A stretch of DNA of 64,000 nt, taken from NCBI RefSeq assembly GCF_000499385.1, contig NW_013651788.1, forward strand, positions 23,058 to 87,057. Reading direction: 5' to 3'. The notes under the pieces are model-generated. The model searched no databases and was not told the origin of the DNA. It was given only the letters and a program-made list of their open reading frames with translations. This DNA comes from Eimeria necatrix (lineage: Eukaryota; Apicomplexa; Conoidasida; Eucoccidiorida; Eimeriidae). Shown one piece after another: positions 35,373-46,532 of the stretch. The position numbers and the translations under genes are program-made. Each line of letters starts with the position of its first letter. Within the stretch, counting starts at the first letter, position 1.

Positions 35373-35902
35373 GCAGCATTACCGGCTGCTGCCCAGGGGA
35401 GGCTGAGCACGTCGGCGGTGCTAGGCCTTACAAAGCAATAAAGCGAAAAGCTTTTATTTTCTGTCTACTTTCTGTAGAGTCTGTTGCAGCAGCGTATACC
35501 CGCAGCAGCAGCAGCAAAACGCGAGAGAATACCAGCAGCAACCGCCTGCAGCAGCAGCTCGGAAGGGCCGTTGCTGCTGTTGTTGCTGCTGCTCCAGGGG
35601 CGCTCCCCGTGTCTCCTTTAAAGACAGGGATTGTGGCGCCCCGTAGCTCGCGCAGTGCTCTGCTGCGCCGCCGCAAGCAGCAGCAGCAGCAGCAGCAGGT
35701 GCAGTTAATGCAGCCGCTGCAGCTCCTGCAGCCAGCTCTACTGCTGCGTCGCTTGCCTAGAGCTTTTTGCAGTGTATGTACACCCCGACTAGCCCAGGGT
35801 GTTAAGGCGAGCTGCTTGAGCTTCCTGTTGGCCCAGTTGCTGCAAGGCACGCATAAGCAGCAGCAGCAGCAGCAGCGGCAGCAGCAGCAGCAGCCAGCTT
35901 AG
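35303..35902 (+). CDS. Possible Gln-rich exon(s), unknown
   Basis: A 200-codon frame is open from about 35303 to the stop at 35900. It includes EHVGGARPYKAIKRKAFIFC, a segment [17 protein letters not shown], then LLRRLPRAFCSVCTPRLAQG and poly-Gln. The first ATG is late (about 35708), so it is probably an internal or terminal exon of a gene whose start was not found. No family was recognised. Confidence 0.3.
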
Positions 35903-36091
35903 ATTTTTGACTAAGGCTTTAGATCTGGAGAGAAGGGGAGAATAGAGCGCAGTATAGAGACAGTGCTTTGAACGCAGCAGCAGCAGCAGCCGCAGCAGCA
36001 GCAGCAGCGAAAAGAGCAGCTGGCAGGCTACCGCGGCACCAGCAGCGCAGCAGCACGGCCGCCTTCTGCAGCAGCAAGGAGAGCAGCGCGC

Positions 36092-36125
<34 letters not shown>

Positions 36126-36146
36126 GTGCAGCACCGCTAGAGGCCA

Positions 36147-36584
36147 ATGGCGAGTGGCTGGAGCCCAGACTTCCTGCAGGCCTCCGCCGCCTGCCTGTGG
36201 CAGCAGCCGCTGCTGCAGCCGCAGCGGGAGCTGGAGCAGCAAGACGCGCAGCAGCAAGGTGACCCGCAGCAGCAGCAGCAGTGGGCTGAGGGGTCGGAGC
36301 AGCAGCTGCTGCAGCGGCGGCAGCAGCAGCAGCTGCGGCTCGACGACGGCGCGGGCGCAGACGCTGCTGCTGCGTGTCTGCAGCCGCCGCGTACCTACGC
36401 GGAGCAGCAGCAGCGGCAGCAGCAGCAGCAGCTGCTGCTGCTGCAGCAGCAGCACCAGCAGGAGGAGCAGCGCCGCCACCTGCAGCGAAATCTTATGCAG
36501 CAGCTGCAGCCACCAGAAGGCCTCCATTGCGGGCCAGCGGGCCGTTTGGCTCTGAAACAGTTTTTTGAGCGTGAGTTCGGGTGC

Positions 36585-36618
<34 letters not shown>

Positions 36619-36923
36619 CAGCCGCTGCTGCTGCTGCTGCTGCTGCTAGAGCTTGTTCCTCAGTTTTGTGGTGCTGCAGCTGGGGCTTTCTTTGGAGCTG
36701 CAGGTTGTGCTGTATTCGCCCGCTCTGCTGCTGCTGCTGCTGTAGGCGCAGCAACTGCTTGCTTCGTTTGCTGCTGCTGTTGCTGCTGTAGGCGCAGCAA
36801 CTGCTTGCTTCATTTGCTGCTGCTGTTGCTGCTGTTGCTGCTGCAGGTGCCTACGTGCTGTCTCGCGCGCCGCTTTCTGTGGAGTCATGTGGGCCCCGCG
36901 ACCCTCGAGGGTCAGTGGCCAAG

Positions 36924-36963
<40 letters not shown>

Positions 36964-37902
36964 TGGTGCCGCCGCTGGCGCGTCAGGGCATGCAGAGCAA
37001 CAGCAGCTTGGGCTCGGGAGCAGCAGCAGGAGGAGCAGCGCAGCAGGAAGGCAGCAGCGGGTGCGGGAGCGGCGAGGAGGGCGCTGCAGCAGCAACAGCA
37101 GCAACAGCAGCAACAGCAGCAACAGCAGCAACAGCAGCAGCAGCAGCAGCGCGGGCGAGCCTCGCGCCCGCCTCCCCAGCCATCATCGCCTGCCGCCGCT
37201 GGCAGCAAACTCAAGGCCTTGCAGACCCTCGTGCTGCAGCAGTTGTGTCGCTGCTGCGGGCTTTGGGGTTTCCCCGAAATCAAACTTATAAGGATTTGTT
37301 TCTTTCCTTTTTGCTGCCGCGGGCGCTGCAGCGGGTGCAGCGGCTTGCTGCGGAGCTGGCCAAGGCCCGGCAGGCTGCTGCAGCGGGCGGCAGGCAGCAG
37401 CAGCTCATGCTGCAGCAGCAGCAGCAGGCTGCTGCTGCTGCAGCAGAGCCCGCCACTGGCCGCAGGCGCGTCTCCGTCGACGCCGGCGGCGGCGGGCCCA
37501 GTGCTGCTGCTGCTGCTGCTGCTGCTGCCGTCGCCGCCACTGCAGCAGCCACCGCGGTGAACTGCGTCTCTGCTGCTGCTGCTGCTGCTGCAGCAAGAGC
37601 TGCAACAATCGAAGCTGTGCTGCAGCGCGCTGTAAGAGAACTCACCCCCACCTTTCAGGTGCGGCCGCTGCAGCCGCTGCTGGCAGCACTTTTGGAGGCG
37701 CTGCTGCCGCAGCAGCCAGCCCCCCAGATCATGAAGCTGCTGCTGTCGGGCTCTCCTGCTGCAGCAGACTTCCTCAAGGTCAGTCAAGCCTCAGCAGCAG
37801 CAGCAGCGGCAGCAGCAACTCCAGTAGCGCTGCTGCCTTCACGGGGCTCTGGCTGTTCTTACTAGGCATTTTGAGAGCACCGCCCATTGTGAAAATGCTG
37901 CG

Positions 37903-37950
<48 letters not shown>

Positions 37951-38101
37951 AGGTAGCTGCGCTGCCAACACGGCAGTCAGTGTGGGTGCACCAGCCGTGG
38001 CGGTTTTATGACGAGGTGTCTGTACACCTGGATGCATGCGCTGCGCTGCTGCACCTCGATGTAACAGACGCGGTGCTGCGGCTGGTGTCAACGCACCCCA
38101 A

Positions 38102-38136
<35 letters not shown>

Positions 38137-38870
38137 CAGTGCGTGAGAGCGGGAACAGCGTGGCTGTGGAGGTGCTGCAGCGCCTCGACATGCTGCTGCA
38201 GTACGTTGCTGGCAGCAGGTGTCTGTACACTCTGCTGCTGTCTATCTTGCGGCTGCGATTTCTGCATTCTTTGCTGCCTGTGGGGCGCTTCCGGATTGCA
38301 ATAAAGAAGGCAGCAGGTGGCAGCAGCAGCAGCAGCAGCAGCAGCGCGCCAGCCATCCCCCCCAGCCCGGCCACGGCCCAGCAGCAGCAGCAGCAGCTCG
38401 ACCTAGAGACAGGAGATGCTGCAGCAGGTGCTGCTGCTGCGACTGGCTGGGGCGGCGGCCTCGGCGGCCACTTCATCCCTATTGAGAGCGTAGCGCAGCA
38501 GCAGAAGCAGCAGCAGCAGCAGCAGCAGGCAGCAGCACAACGCGCTGCAGTCGAAGCAGCTGCTTCGGGCCCCAGCTGCGAGGCCTCGCCGGCACCTGAC
38601 GGGCGCTCTCCCAGTGCAGCAGCAGCAGCAGCAGCAGCAGAAGCTCGGGGACCCGTGAGCGGCCTCGCTTCCGCTGCAGCAGGTGACGACCCCAGCAGCA
38701 GCAGCAAAAGCAGCAGCAGCAGCGAGTGCTGCGGCGTGGAGTGCGAAGCAGTGTGGGGTACTGTTCGTTTGCTGCTGTTTGCTCGTGCTGCTTTTCTCTT
38801 CGGCGAAGCAGAAACAGCAGATCCTCAAGCTGCCTTGGCCCAGTTTGCCCTGCATGCAGCGCAGTAAGCC

Positions 38871-38907
<37 letters not shown>

Positions 38908-39205
38908 CGGGCGGTGCTGCAGCCTTTGCTGCTGCGGCTTTGGCTGGGGCTGGTGCTGCAGTCTTTGCTGCTGCTGCTACCTTTGTTGCCGCTCGGGGGT
39001 GCTGCTGTCGGGTGTCCTACTGTTCCCGTCTGGGGTCTTATGATGCTGCTGTTGCTGCTGCTGTTGCTGCTGCTGTTGCTGCTGCGGCAGCGTGGGTCTT
39101 GACGACGAGGATTCGCCGCAGTTGCAGCAGCTGCTGTTTGCTAGGGACACCAGAGAAGAGCTCCGCAGCTGCAGGGTCAAGGTGAGCAGCGATGCTGCTG
39201 CTGCC

Positions 39206-39236
<31 letters not shown>

Positions 39237-39627
39237 CGCTGCTGCTTGCGAGACTGCGGGCGCTGCTATCTCTGGTGCTACTTCATGCAGCAGCAAGAGT
39301 AGCAGCACGTGGGGCGACAAGCTGCACTTCTTCGACAAGAATGCTAGCGCTGCTGCTGCTGGCGCTGCTGCTGCTGCCACCACTACTGCTGCTGCCGCTG
39401 CTGCTGCTGCTGCTGCTGTCTGCAGTCTAGCGGCGACCTGCTGGACGCCTCTTTGCTGCTGCTGGCGCCTCCCGTGCTTCGCTGCTTGTCGCGGTGTCTC
39501 AGCAGCAAATTGCTGCGGCAGCCTTCGCAGCATTCTTTTTGTTCTTTGGGTGAAGATGCAGCAGCAGGTCAATTCCTGGGCCTCACGCTGCTAGGTGAGC
39601 GTTGTTGCTGCTGCTGGTGGAGAAAGC

Positions 39628-39666
<39 letters not shown>

Positions 39667-40220
39667 ACTGCTGCCCATGTTGCTGTAGCTGCGGCTGCTG
39701 CTACACAGGCTGCTGCTGCAGGGACGCTGCAGCCAGTTTCTGAGTCTTTTCTGCTTTCTGGATCTTGTATTGCCGATACTGCTGCTATTCTTACTCCTGC
39801 TGCTGCTGCTTCTGCTGCTGCTGCGCATCAGGGCTGTCTGCGCCGTACGTGGGTCTCATGAAGTTCTTGCTGGAGTCGCCTCCGACTGCTGCTGCGCTTG
39901 CTGTTGGAGCCCAGCTCACTTCGCAGCAGCAGCAGCAGCAGCAGCAAACGAGGAGCTATTTGAAGCCGAGCCACGCCGAAGGGAGCGGCAGCAGTAGCAG
40001 CAGGAGCAGCGGCAGCAGCAGCAGCTGCGGTAAGAGCAATCATGAGCCGCAGCAGGCCGGAGCGCAAGAACTGCATATACCAGCAGCAGCAGCAGAACCG
40101 ACATGTGCAGCAGCAGCAGCTGCTGCTATAGGAGCTCGGGAGCTGAAAGGCAGCATATTTGATGAGGGCAACGAACACGAGACCCCCTTTGCTTCCCCCG
40201 CTATACGGTCAGCAGCACCC

Positions 40221-40253
<33 letters not shown>

Positions 40254-40885
40254 GGACCCGTGGGCTTCCCCCCAACCCGCCCCTTCAGGGTCGTTGCTGC
40301 GCACCCACATGTAGACGCAGCAGCAGCTGCCACAGGTGGTGCTGTTGCTCCTGGCACGGGAAGAAACAGCAGCAGCAGCAGCAGCAGCAGCAGCCACAGC
40401 AGCAGCAGTCACAGCAGCTATGTTCGCTCCAAGCGGTCCCTCTCAAGCAGCGAGTTGGCCCCGTTGGCGCGCCCACGGAGCGGAAGCACTGGGGAGCAGC
40501 AGCACCTGCAGCAGCACCAGCACCAGCCCGCGCAGCAGCAGCAGCAGCAGCAGCAGCGAAGGCAGCTGGCCATTCCCCTTTCGCGGGTGCTGCAGCACGT
40601 GACAGAAGGAGCTGCTGCTTCGCAAAGCTCGCGCGTCTTGGCAGTGGTGCAGGACTGTTTGAGGCATCAGTTAGCCGAGGACGGCGCAGCAGCAGCAGCA
40701 ACAGCAGCTGCTGCTGCTGCAGTACCTGCTGCAGCAGGTAGCAGGGGTGTCGTCGTTGGCTATGAAGCTTCGCTGCTTACTGTTTGCTGTCCCACTTCTT
40801 TTCTTTCTGCTTATCTTCCGCCCTTTGCTGGTCACGCGTGGTCAGGTTTGCTGGCGAGTTTGCTGACGCTGTTTGCTACTGAGCC

Positions 40886-40918
<33 letters not shown>

Positions 40919-41562
40919 ACAGCACCAACAGCAGCAGCGAATTGCCGCGCTGGCCAAAGCTATCATCAAGCAGCAAGAACAGCTGCAGCAACAGGCAGTG
41001 CCCCCGAAAGGATGCATGCAGCAGACGCTGCGGCTGCTGGGGCGGTGTGCCCAGGCCCTTAGCGCAGCTGCTGCTGCAGCAGTAGCAACAGGAGCAGCAG
41101 CAGCAGCAGCAGCAGATGCGTCGGACGGCCTGCGTGGTGCGTCTCCCGCAGCAGCCGCTTTTGGCGCTGCTCCGGACACGGCAGCACCAGCAGCAGCAGA
41201 GCAGACTACCCCGTTGGCAGCAGCGGGACCAGCAGCAGCAGCAGCAGGAGCAGCAGCAGCAGCCAAAGGGAGCGGCGCAGCTCCGCTTGCTGCATGCGCT
41301 CTCTTCTGCTCAAAACTCAGAGTGGCTCTCTTGTCCGTAAACGACGAGGACGTCTGCCGCCGCCTGCTCATGGCTGCCAACACTGAGTTGCTGCTGTGCA
41401 GACTGGTTAGCCCAAACCCTAAACCCCAAACCCTAAACCCTAAACCCTAAGCGCTGAAGTCTGTAGCAGAGGCATAGCGCGCCGGCTGGCGAGGGTGTCT
41501 GCTGCTTCGCGCAGTGTGCGTATTGAGCTGTAGCGGGAGTTTAAGGCAGTGCGGCTGCTGCT

Positions 41563-41596
<34 letters not shown>

Positions 41597-41759
41597 GTAC
41601 GTGCAGCTGCTGCTGTGCCTGCCGGGCGACAACTGCGCGAGCGTTATGCACCGCCGGCTGCTGCAGCACCAGCTGCTGAAGACAACAGTCATGAGAGATG
41701 CCCTGACAGTATCTTCTTTGAAGCGCAAGTACAAGCAAGCTGCAATGGTGGCCAGAAGA

Positions 41760-41790
<31 letters not shown>

Positions 41791-41881
41791 AGGCCGTCGC
41801 TGGTGCTGCTCCTGGTGCCGCCGCTGCCGCGTCAGCGAGGCCCGCTGCGGGCACTGCGCCAGGCACGCCTGCAGCGAGCGG

Positions 41882-41915
<34 letters not shown>

Positions 41916-43423
41916 AGCATGCAGCAGCAGCAGCAGCAAACTGGGGAAAAGAAGGCCGCCTACGCCGCGTTGACTCCTCAAGGCTTTCTTTGCCACGAAA
42001 CCCTCGAGTTGGATTTCCTGCAGCTCTTCGAGAAGAAAGAAACTGTCAGACTTGCCTTCGTTCCGGTCAGCTCCGCGCGCGTACAGTCCCACTGTGCAGC
42101 TAGCTAGCTAGCTAGCTAGCTAGCCAGTCAGCTAGCCATCTAGCTGGCCAGCCACTGACTAGCTGTCTGGCTAGCTATCTGGCCGGCTAGCTAGCTAGCT
42201 AGCTAGCTGACTGGGTAGCTAGCTAGATAGCTAGCTAGCTAGCTAGCCAGCTAGCTAGCCACGTGGAGCCCTTATTTGGGCCTGAACACGGCGGCTGCAC
42301 AGCTAGCTGCGCACTTGTAGCAGTCACTCGGCAGCTATCTGGGCGGCTAGCTGTTAAGTGGCTAGCTGGGTAGCTAGCTAGCTAGCTGCGTAGGGAGTTG
42401 CTAGGTGGCTGGCTGGGCAGCCAGCCATCAGACGGCTAGCTAGCAGCTAGCTGCTCAGTGGCTAGCTGGGCAGCGAGCTCTCAGGCGGCTAGTTGGGCGG
42501 GAAGGGCGCGGGGCTCTATCTCAGACGCAGCACCTAACTAGCAACCCAGCTTTCCATCTGCCCGGCTAGCTAGCCAGCTAGCTAGCCAGTCAGCCAGCTA
42601 GCTAGCCATGGGGTCTGTGCGCAGGGCCGGCTGGTCAGTCCACTGTTGCTGGACGCCTCGCGACACTTATTTGCTGTTGCTGAATGGGCCTTTCCGTTTC
42701 CTTACTATTCGCTGCTGCTGCTGCGGGTGGGTCAGCTGCAGCTGCAGGCTGCTGCTGCAGCGCCGCCTGGGCTCTGCTGCTGCAGCGCCGCTCCTGTTTT
42801 GCTGCTGCAGCGCCGTCTGGGCTCTGCTGCTGCAGCGTTGCTCTTGGTTTTGCTGCTGCAGCGCAGCCCGGGCTCTGCTGTTGCAGCGCTGCCTGGGCGC
42901 TGCGCAGCTGGGGGACCCTAGGGGGGTTTGCAGCAGCACTGAGCGCGCATCTGCTGCTGCTGCTTTGCTCTGCTGCTGCTGTTGCTGCTGCAGGAAGCAG
43001 CAACGCGCCGCCTGCTGGGCATCCCACGGGCCATCGCCGCTATCGGCAACCTCAAAAGGCAAGCTCTTTTTTGCTGCTGCTGCTAGCTGCTAATGTGGCA
43101 GTCAAGAGCCAGCTGCAACCCCACATTTTGCTGCTGCTGCTGCTGCTTGTGCTGCTGGTACCTCTCTGCTGCGCAGATTGGCAGCCGACCGCTACGCTGC
43201 TGAGGGATCTTATTCTGTGGTGGTGAGAGCAGCAGTAGCAGCAGCAGTTGCAGCAGCAGCAGGAGCTGCTGCAGCACCTTACAGCCCTAGCGTCAGTGTC
43301 GTGTGTTCCTGCTGCTGCTGCTGCTTCCATGAGGCTTTTGCTTCTCGTTTTTTTCTGCTGCAGGCAGCGGTTTTCTCCTCTGCTGCCGATAGCGCTCTGG
43401 AGCTGCTTCGCCGATCAGTTTGA
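36147..43423 (+). CDS. NELF-B/COBRA1-like protein
   Basis: NELF-B is a scaffold subunit of the negative elongation factor that helps pause RNA polymerase II. Eleven phase-consistent exons (about 1610 residues): 36147-36570, 36847-37778, 37953-38863, 39091-39181, 39426-39594, 39832-41405, 41607-42065, 42625-42726, 42994-43058, 43177-43222 and 43364-43423. The NELF-B resemblance rests on the order and spacing of blocks: NQTYKDLFLSFLLPRAL, then FQVRPLQPLLAALLEALLPQ with IMKLLLSG, WVHQPWRFYDEVSVHL, VEVLQRLDMLLQYVAGSRCL with LLLSILRLRFLHSL, GDLLDASLLLLAPPVLRCL, and APYVGLMKFLLES. Large Ala/Ser/Gln inserts triple the usual ~580-residue length. The C-terminal third matches poorly and could be divergent. 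Intron 9 appears to be GC-AG (AAAAG|GCAAGC). An intron holds the 42.1-42.6 kb CTAG array. Family call moderate; gene existence strong. Confidence 0.6.
41411..41450. repeat. Telomere-like AAACCCT array in an intron
   Basis: Starts six bases after the predicted donor CTG|GTTAGC at 41406. Read-through gives the false tail NPKPQTLNPKP. Confidence 0.9.
42098..42605. repeat. Largest CTAG-core (GCTA)n array
   Basis: About 500 bases of degenerate GCTAGCTAGC and GCTAGCCAGC repeats, with a unique island near 42260-42330. It fills the predicted intron between exons 41607-42065 and 42625-42726. Confidence 0.9.
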
Positions 43424-45184
43424 CTGGGGCCAGCAGCAGCAGCAGCAAGAGCAGCAGCAGCTGCTGCTGCTGCTGCTCTCGCTGCAACGGCAGCAGCAGC
43501 AGCAGTACAGCAGTATCGCTGCAATTGACGTGCCTGTACAGACAGTGTTGGGGGATTGCTAGCACTAGGGTGTATTCTCTGCTGCAGCGAAAACAGCTGC
43601 AGCAGCAACAGCACGTGCTGCTGTTGCTGAAGCAACAGCAGCAGTCGCAGCTGCGACCGCAGCAAGAGTAGCAGCTGCTGTTGACGAAAAGACTGACGCT
43701 GTCTCCTGTCAATCTAAACTGTAGAGCGTGCAGCAGCAGCGGTTTCAGCAGCAGCAGCAGCGGCTTCGGCAGCAGCAGCAGCGGCTTCTGCAGCAGCCAC
43801 TGCTGCTGCTGCTCTCCTGCTGGGGCCTCAAGGCAGGTGCGACGAGTCGCCGTTGCCGCCTTTTGTTTTGTTCCGATTTAGGACGCAAATAGCTCATGTG
43901 CTGAAGCCCTTGTTTCTGCTGCTGCTGCTGCGGGTACTTTGCTGCTGCTGGGGCGGCTGCCGGTGCTGCGGTTGACTACCTGCTGCTGTCGCTGCTTGGC
44001 TGCTGTGGACTTTCTGCTGCTTCTGCTGCGAGTGCTGTGCTGCTGCTGCTGCAGCTGCAGCTGCTGCTAGACGTGCCAGGCGCCGCGTAGAGCCAGCAGC
44101 AGCTTGTGCATGTACTGGCGCTGCTTCTGGGTTTGCTGCACTGGGTAGATCAGCAGCAGCAGCAGCAGCAGCCTTGAGCCGAGTTGCTTTCCCAGTGTCT
44201 GCCTTCGGCTCTGCTTCTTTTTCTCTGACTCCTTGTTGCCTTTTGGTTGCTCTTCAGTTCTTTCTGCTGCTGCTGCTGCTGCTGCTAATTCTCCAATTCT
44301 CTGTCACCTTGGCTGCCTAACTACATTGGCGCCTTTCGTTTTTTTGTTCGTTTTTGGGGCCCCGTAGGGGCCCCCAAGGGTCCAAAGGGGGCCCCTAAAG
44401 AAATCTTTTTGGCTCCCTTTGCGGGGCCCCTAATGGGGCCCTCTTGGGGCCCTTCGGGGGCCCCTAAAGGGGCCCTTTGGAGCCCTCTGGGGGGCCCCAA
44501 AGGCACTCTTTTGGGGCCCTTTAGGGGGCCCCTCTAGGGGCCCCCTAAGTGGCTTTTTGGGGGGCCCCTCTAGGGGCCCCCTATAGGGCTCCTTTGGCCC
44601 CTGCGCTGCTGCGAGCAGCGGGGCGGCTCTGGCTGGCTGCTGCTGCTTCCCCTCTGGGCTGCTGCTGCCTCTTCTCTGGGCTGCTGCTGCTTCTCCTCTG
44701 TGCTGCTGCTACCTTATGCCAGTTTGCTGTTTCCCGTCTTCTGCATGCAAGTCAGACCCCACATATTTCCTCTCTGCTGCGGGCCCCCGTGGCCCCTGCT
44801 GCCTTCAGTCCCAGTAGCTGCTTTTTCCTCCCTTGTGTATTTTTGTCTTCTCTTTCCTTTCTTTTTGCTTCTTTACTCCTCGTCTTTGTCTCTGGCCTCT
44901 TCTGCTCCTTGCCCCTGCAGCTGCGAGTGTGCTGCTGCTGCTCTGCAGCAGCAGTCACTGCAGCAGTCCTCGGAGGTCTGTAGCCTCTGCAGCTGCTGCG
45001 CTGCAGCAGCAGTCACTGTAGCAGCCTCAGAAGATCTCCAGCCTCTGCTGCCGCTGCGCTGCAGCAGCAGCAGTCACTGCAGCAACCTGGGGAGGTCTCT
45101 CCACTTGCAGTGCACGAATTTAACTTCCCTTTGCACCCAGTCAGTTCCCCCGCAGCCTCTGCTGCTGCTGCGCTGCAGCAGCAG
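43424..45184. other. Interval without a secure gene
   Basis: Contains Gln-codon runs (43430-43830), an exon-like block at 43880-43935 (TQIAHVLKPLFLLL after a TTTAG acceptor), a G/C block repeat (44335-44600) and a tandem repeat related to the downstream aldo/keto reductase exon (44930-45270). If the gene ending at 43423 continues, its last exons would be here. Confidence 0.4.
44335..44600. repeat. GGGGCCCC-block repeat
   Basis: About 265 bases made of GGGGCCC and GGGGGCCCC blocks joined by TAAAG, TTTGG or CTAAA linkers. The blocks are self-complementary, so many hairpins are possible. Confidence 0.85.
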
Positions 45185-45270
45185 CTAGTGCAGCAGCCTG
45201 AGGGGGTCTCTCCACTTCCAGTGCAGAAAATTAATTTCCCTTTCCATCCAGTCAGTCATTGCTCCTGCTG
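44930..45270. repeat. Tandem repeat including the AKR terminal exon
   Basis: About four imperfect units with shared pieces (CAGCAGTCACTGCAGCA and GAGGTCTCTCCACTT). Two units carry on the minus strand a matching coding end: TDWMEREINFLHWKWRDPLR at 45185-45260 and TDWVQREVKFVHCKWRDLPR at about 45075-45150, each followed by a stop. Confidence 0.75.
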
Positions 45271-46499
45271 CTGGATGCAAACAGTGCAGATTTTCTCTTA
45301 GCTGGTACAGATCGCTGAAGCCCAGCAGCTGCACGCACGCCCCAGCCACACTCCCGGCCCTCAGCATCAGCAAACGCCTGCTGCTCCCAGCAGCAGCAGC
45401 AGCTGCTGCTGCTGCGAGAGCGCAGGCGGCGCAGCAACGTCCCAGAGTCTGCTGCTGCAGAGCAGCAGCAGGGGAAGGAACAGCCTAGCTAAGCACCCTC
45501 TGGGTGCCTGTCGCTGTGTCGCTCCTGCCCTGCCTATCTGCTGCTACTGTTGCTGCTGCTGCTGCTGCTGCGTCTGGGCTTTTGGGGGGACTCACAGTGG
45601 AGGTCACGAAGGGGCGAGAGAACACCCACTTGAGGGCCACGGGCGTCAAGTTCGGCTGCTCGAAGCGCCGCGCCAAGTAGAAATATTCCTTAACAGCCTT
45701 TGCGGCCATAGAGCCTCTGGCAGACAGCAGCAGCAGCAGCAGCAGCAGCTCATGTGGCAGCCCGCGCTCTGCTGCAGCAGCAGAGCAGCAGCAGCAGCAG
45801 CTGGGGTACAGCCCGCCCTGCTGCTGCTGCAGCAGCAGCTGGGGTACAGCCCGCGCTGCAGCAGTAGCAGCAGCTGGGGAGCAGCCCTCCCTGCAGCAGC
45901 AGCAGCAACCGGGGTGCAGATCGCCCTGCTGCAGCAGCAGCAGCAGCGGCCGGGTGCAGCCCGCCCTGCTGCAGCAGCAGCAGCAGCCGGGTGTAGCCCG
46001 CCCTGCTGCAGCGGCAGCAGCAGCAGCCGGGGTGCAGCCCGCCCTGCTGCAGCAGCAGCAAGCAGCCCCGCTGCAGCCTACCTCAGTCGCCGCATGTAGG
46101 AGGGGAAGCGCAGCAGCCGGCCAGCCGTGGGGTACTCGAGCCACTCCAAATACTTCCCAGTCAAAAGGCCCCCGGCCAGCGCCCCGTAGGCCACCAGCGA
46201 GACGCCTGCGCGCGCCGCCGACCTAGGGTTTAGGGTTCAGGGTCCAGAGTTTAGGGTTTAGGGTTCAGGGTTTAGAGTTTAGGATTATGGTTTAGGATTC
46301 AGGGTTTAGGGTTTACGGTTTGGGGTTTAGGGAACCGGGGATGCAAGGCACAGCGGTTTTAGTGCCTAGGGTTTAGGGTTTCGGGGCAGACACTGGGCTC
46401 CGGGGTGAGCGTTTTGAGGGTTTAGGGTTTATTGCCAACAGCGCGCTCGGCTGCTGCGCCGCAGCTGCTGCTGCGGTGCGTGGCTGCTGCCGTAAGGCC

Positions 46500-46532
<33 letters not shown>

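Noticed and set aside
42608..43226. Cys/Ala repeat proteins in three plus frames
   Set aside because: They translate CTG-GCAGCG repeats. Short phase-consistent exons of the NELF-B-like gene explain the non-repetitive parts.
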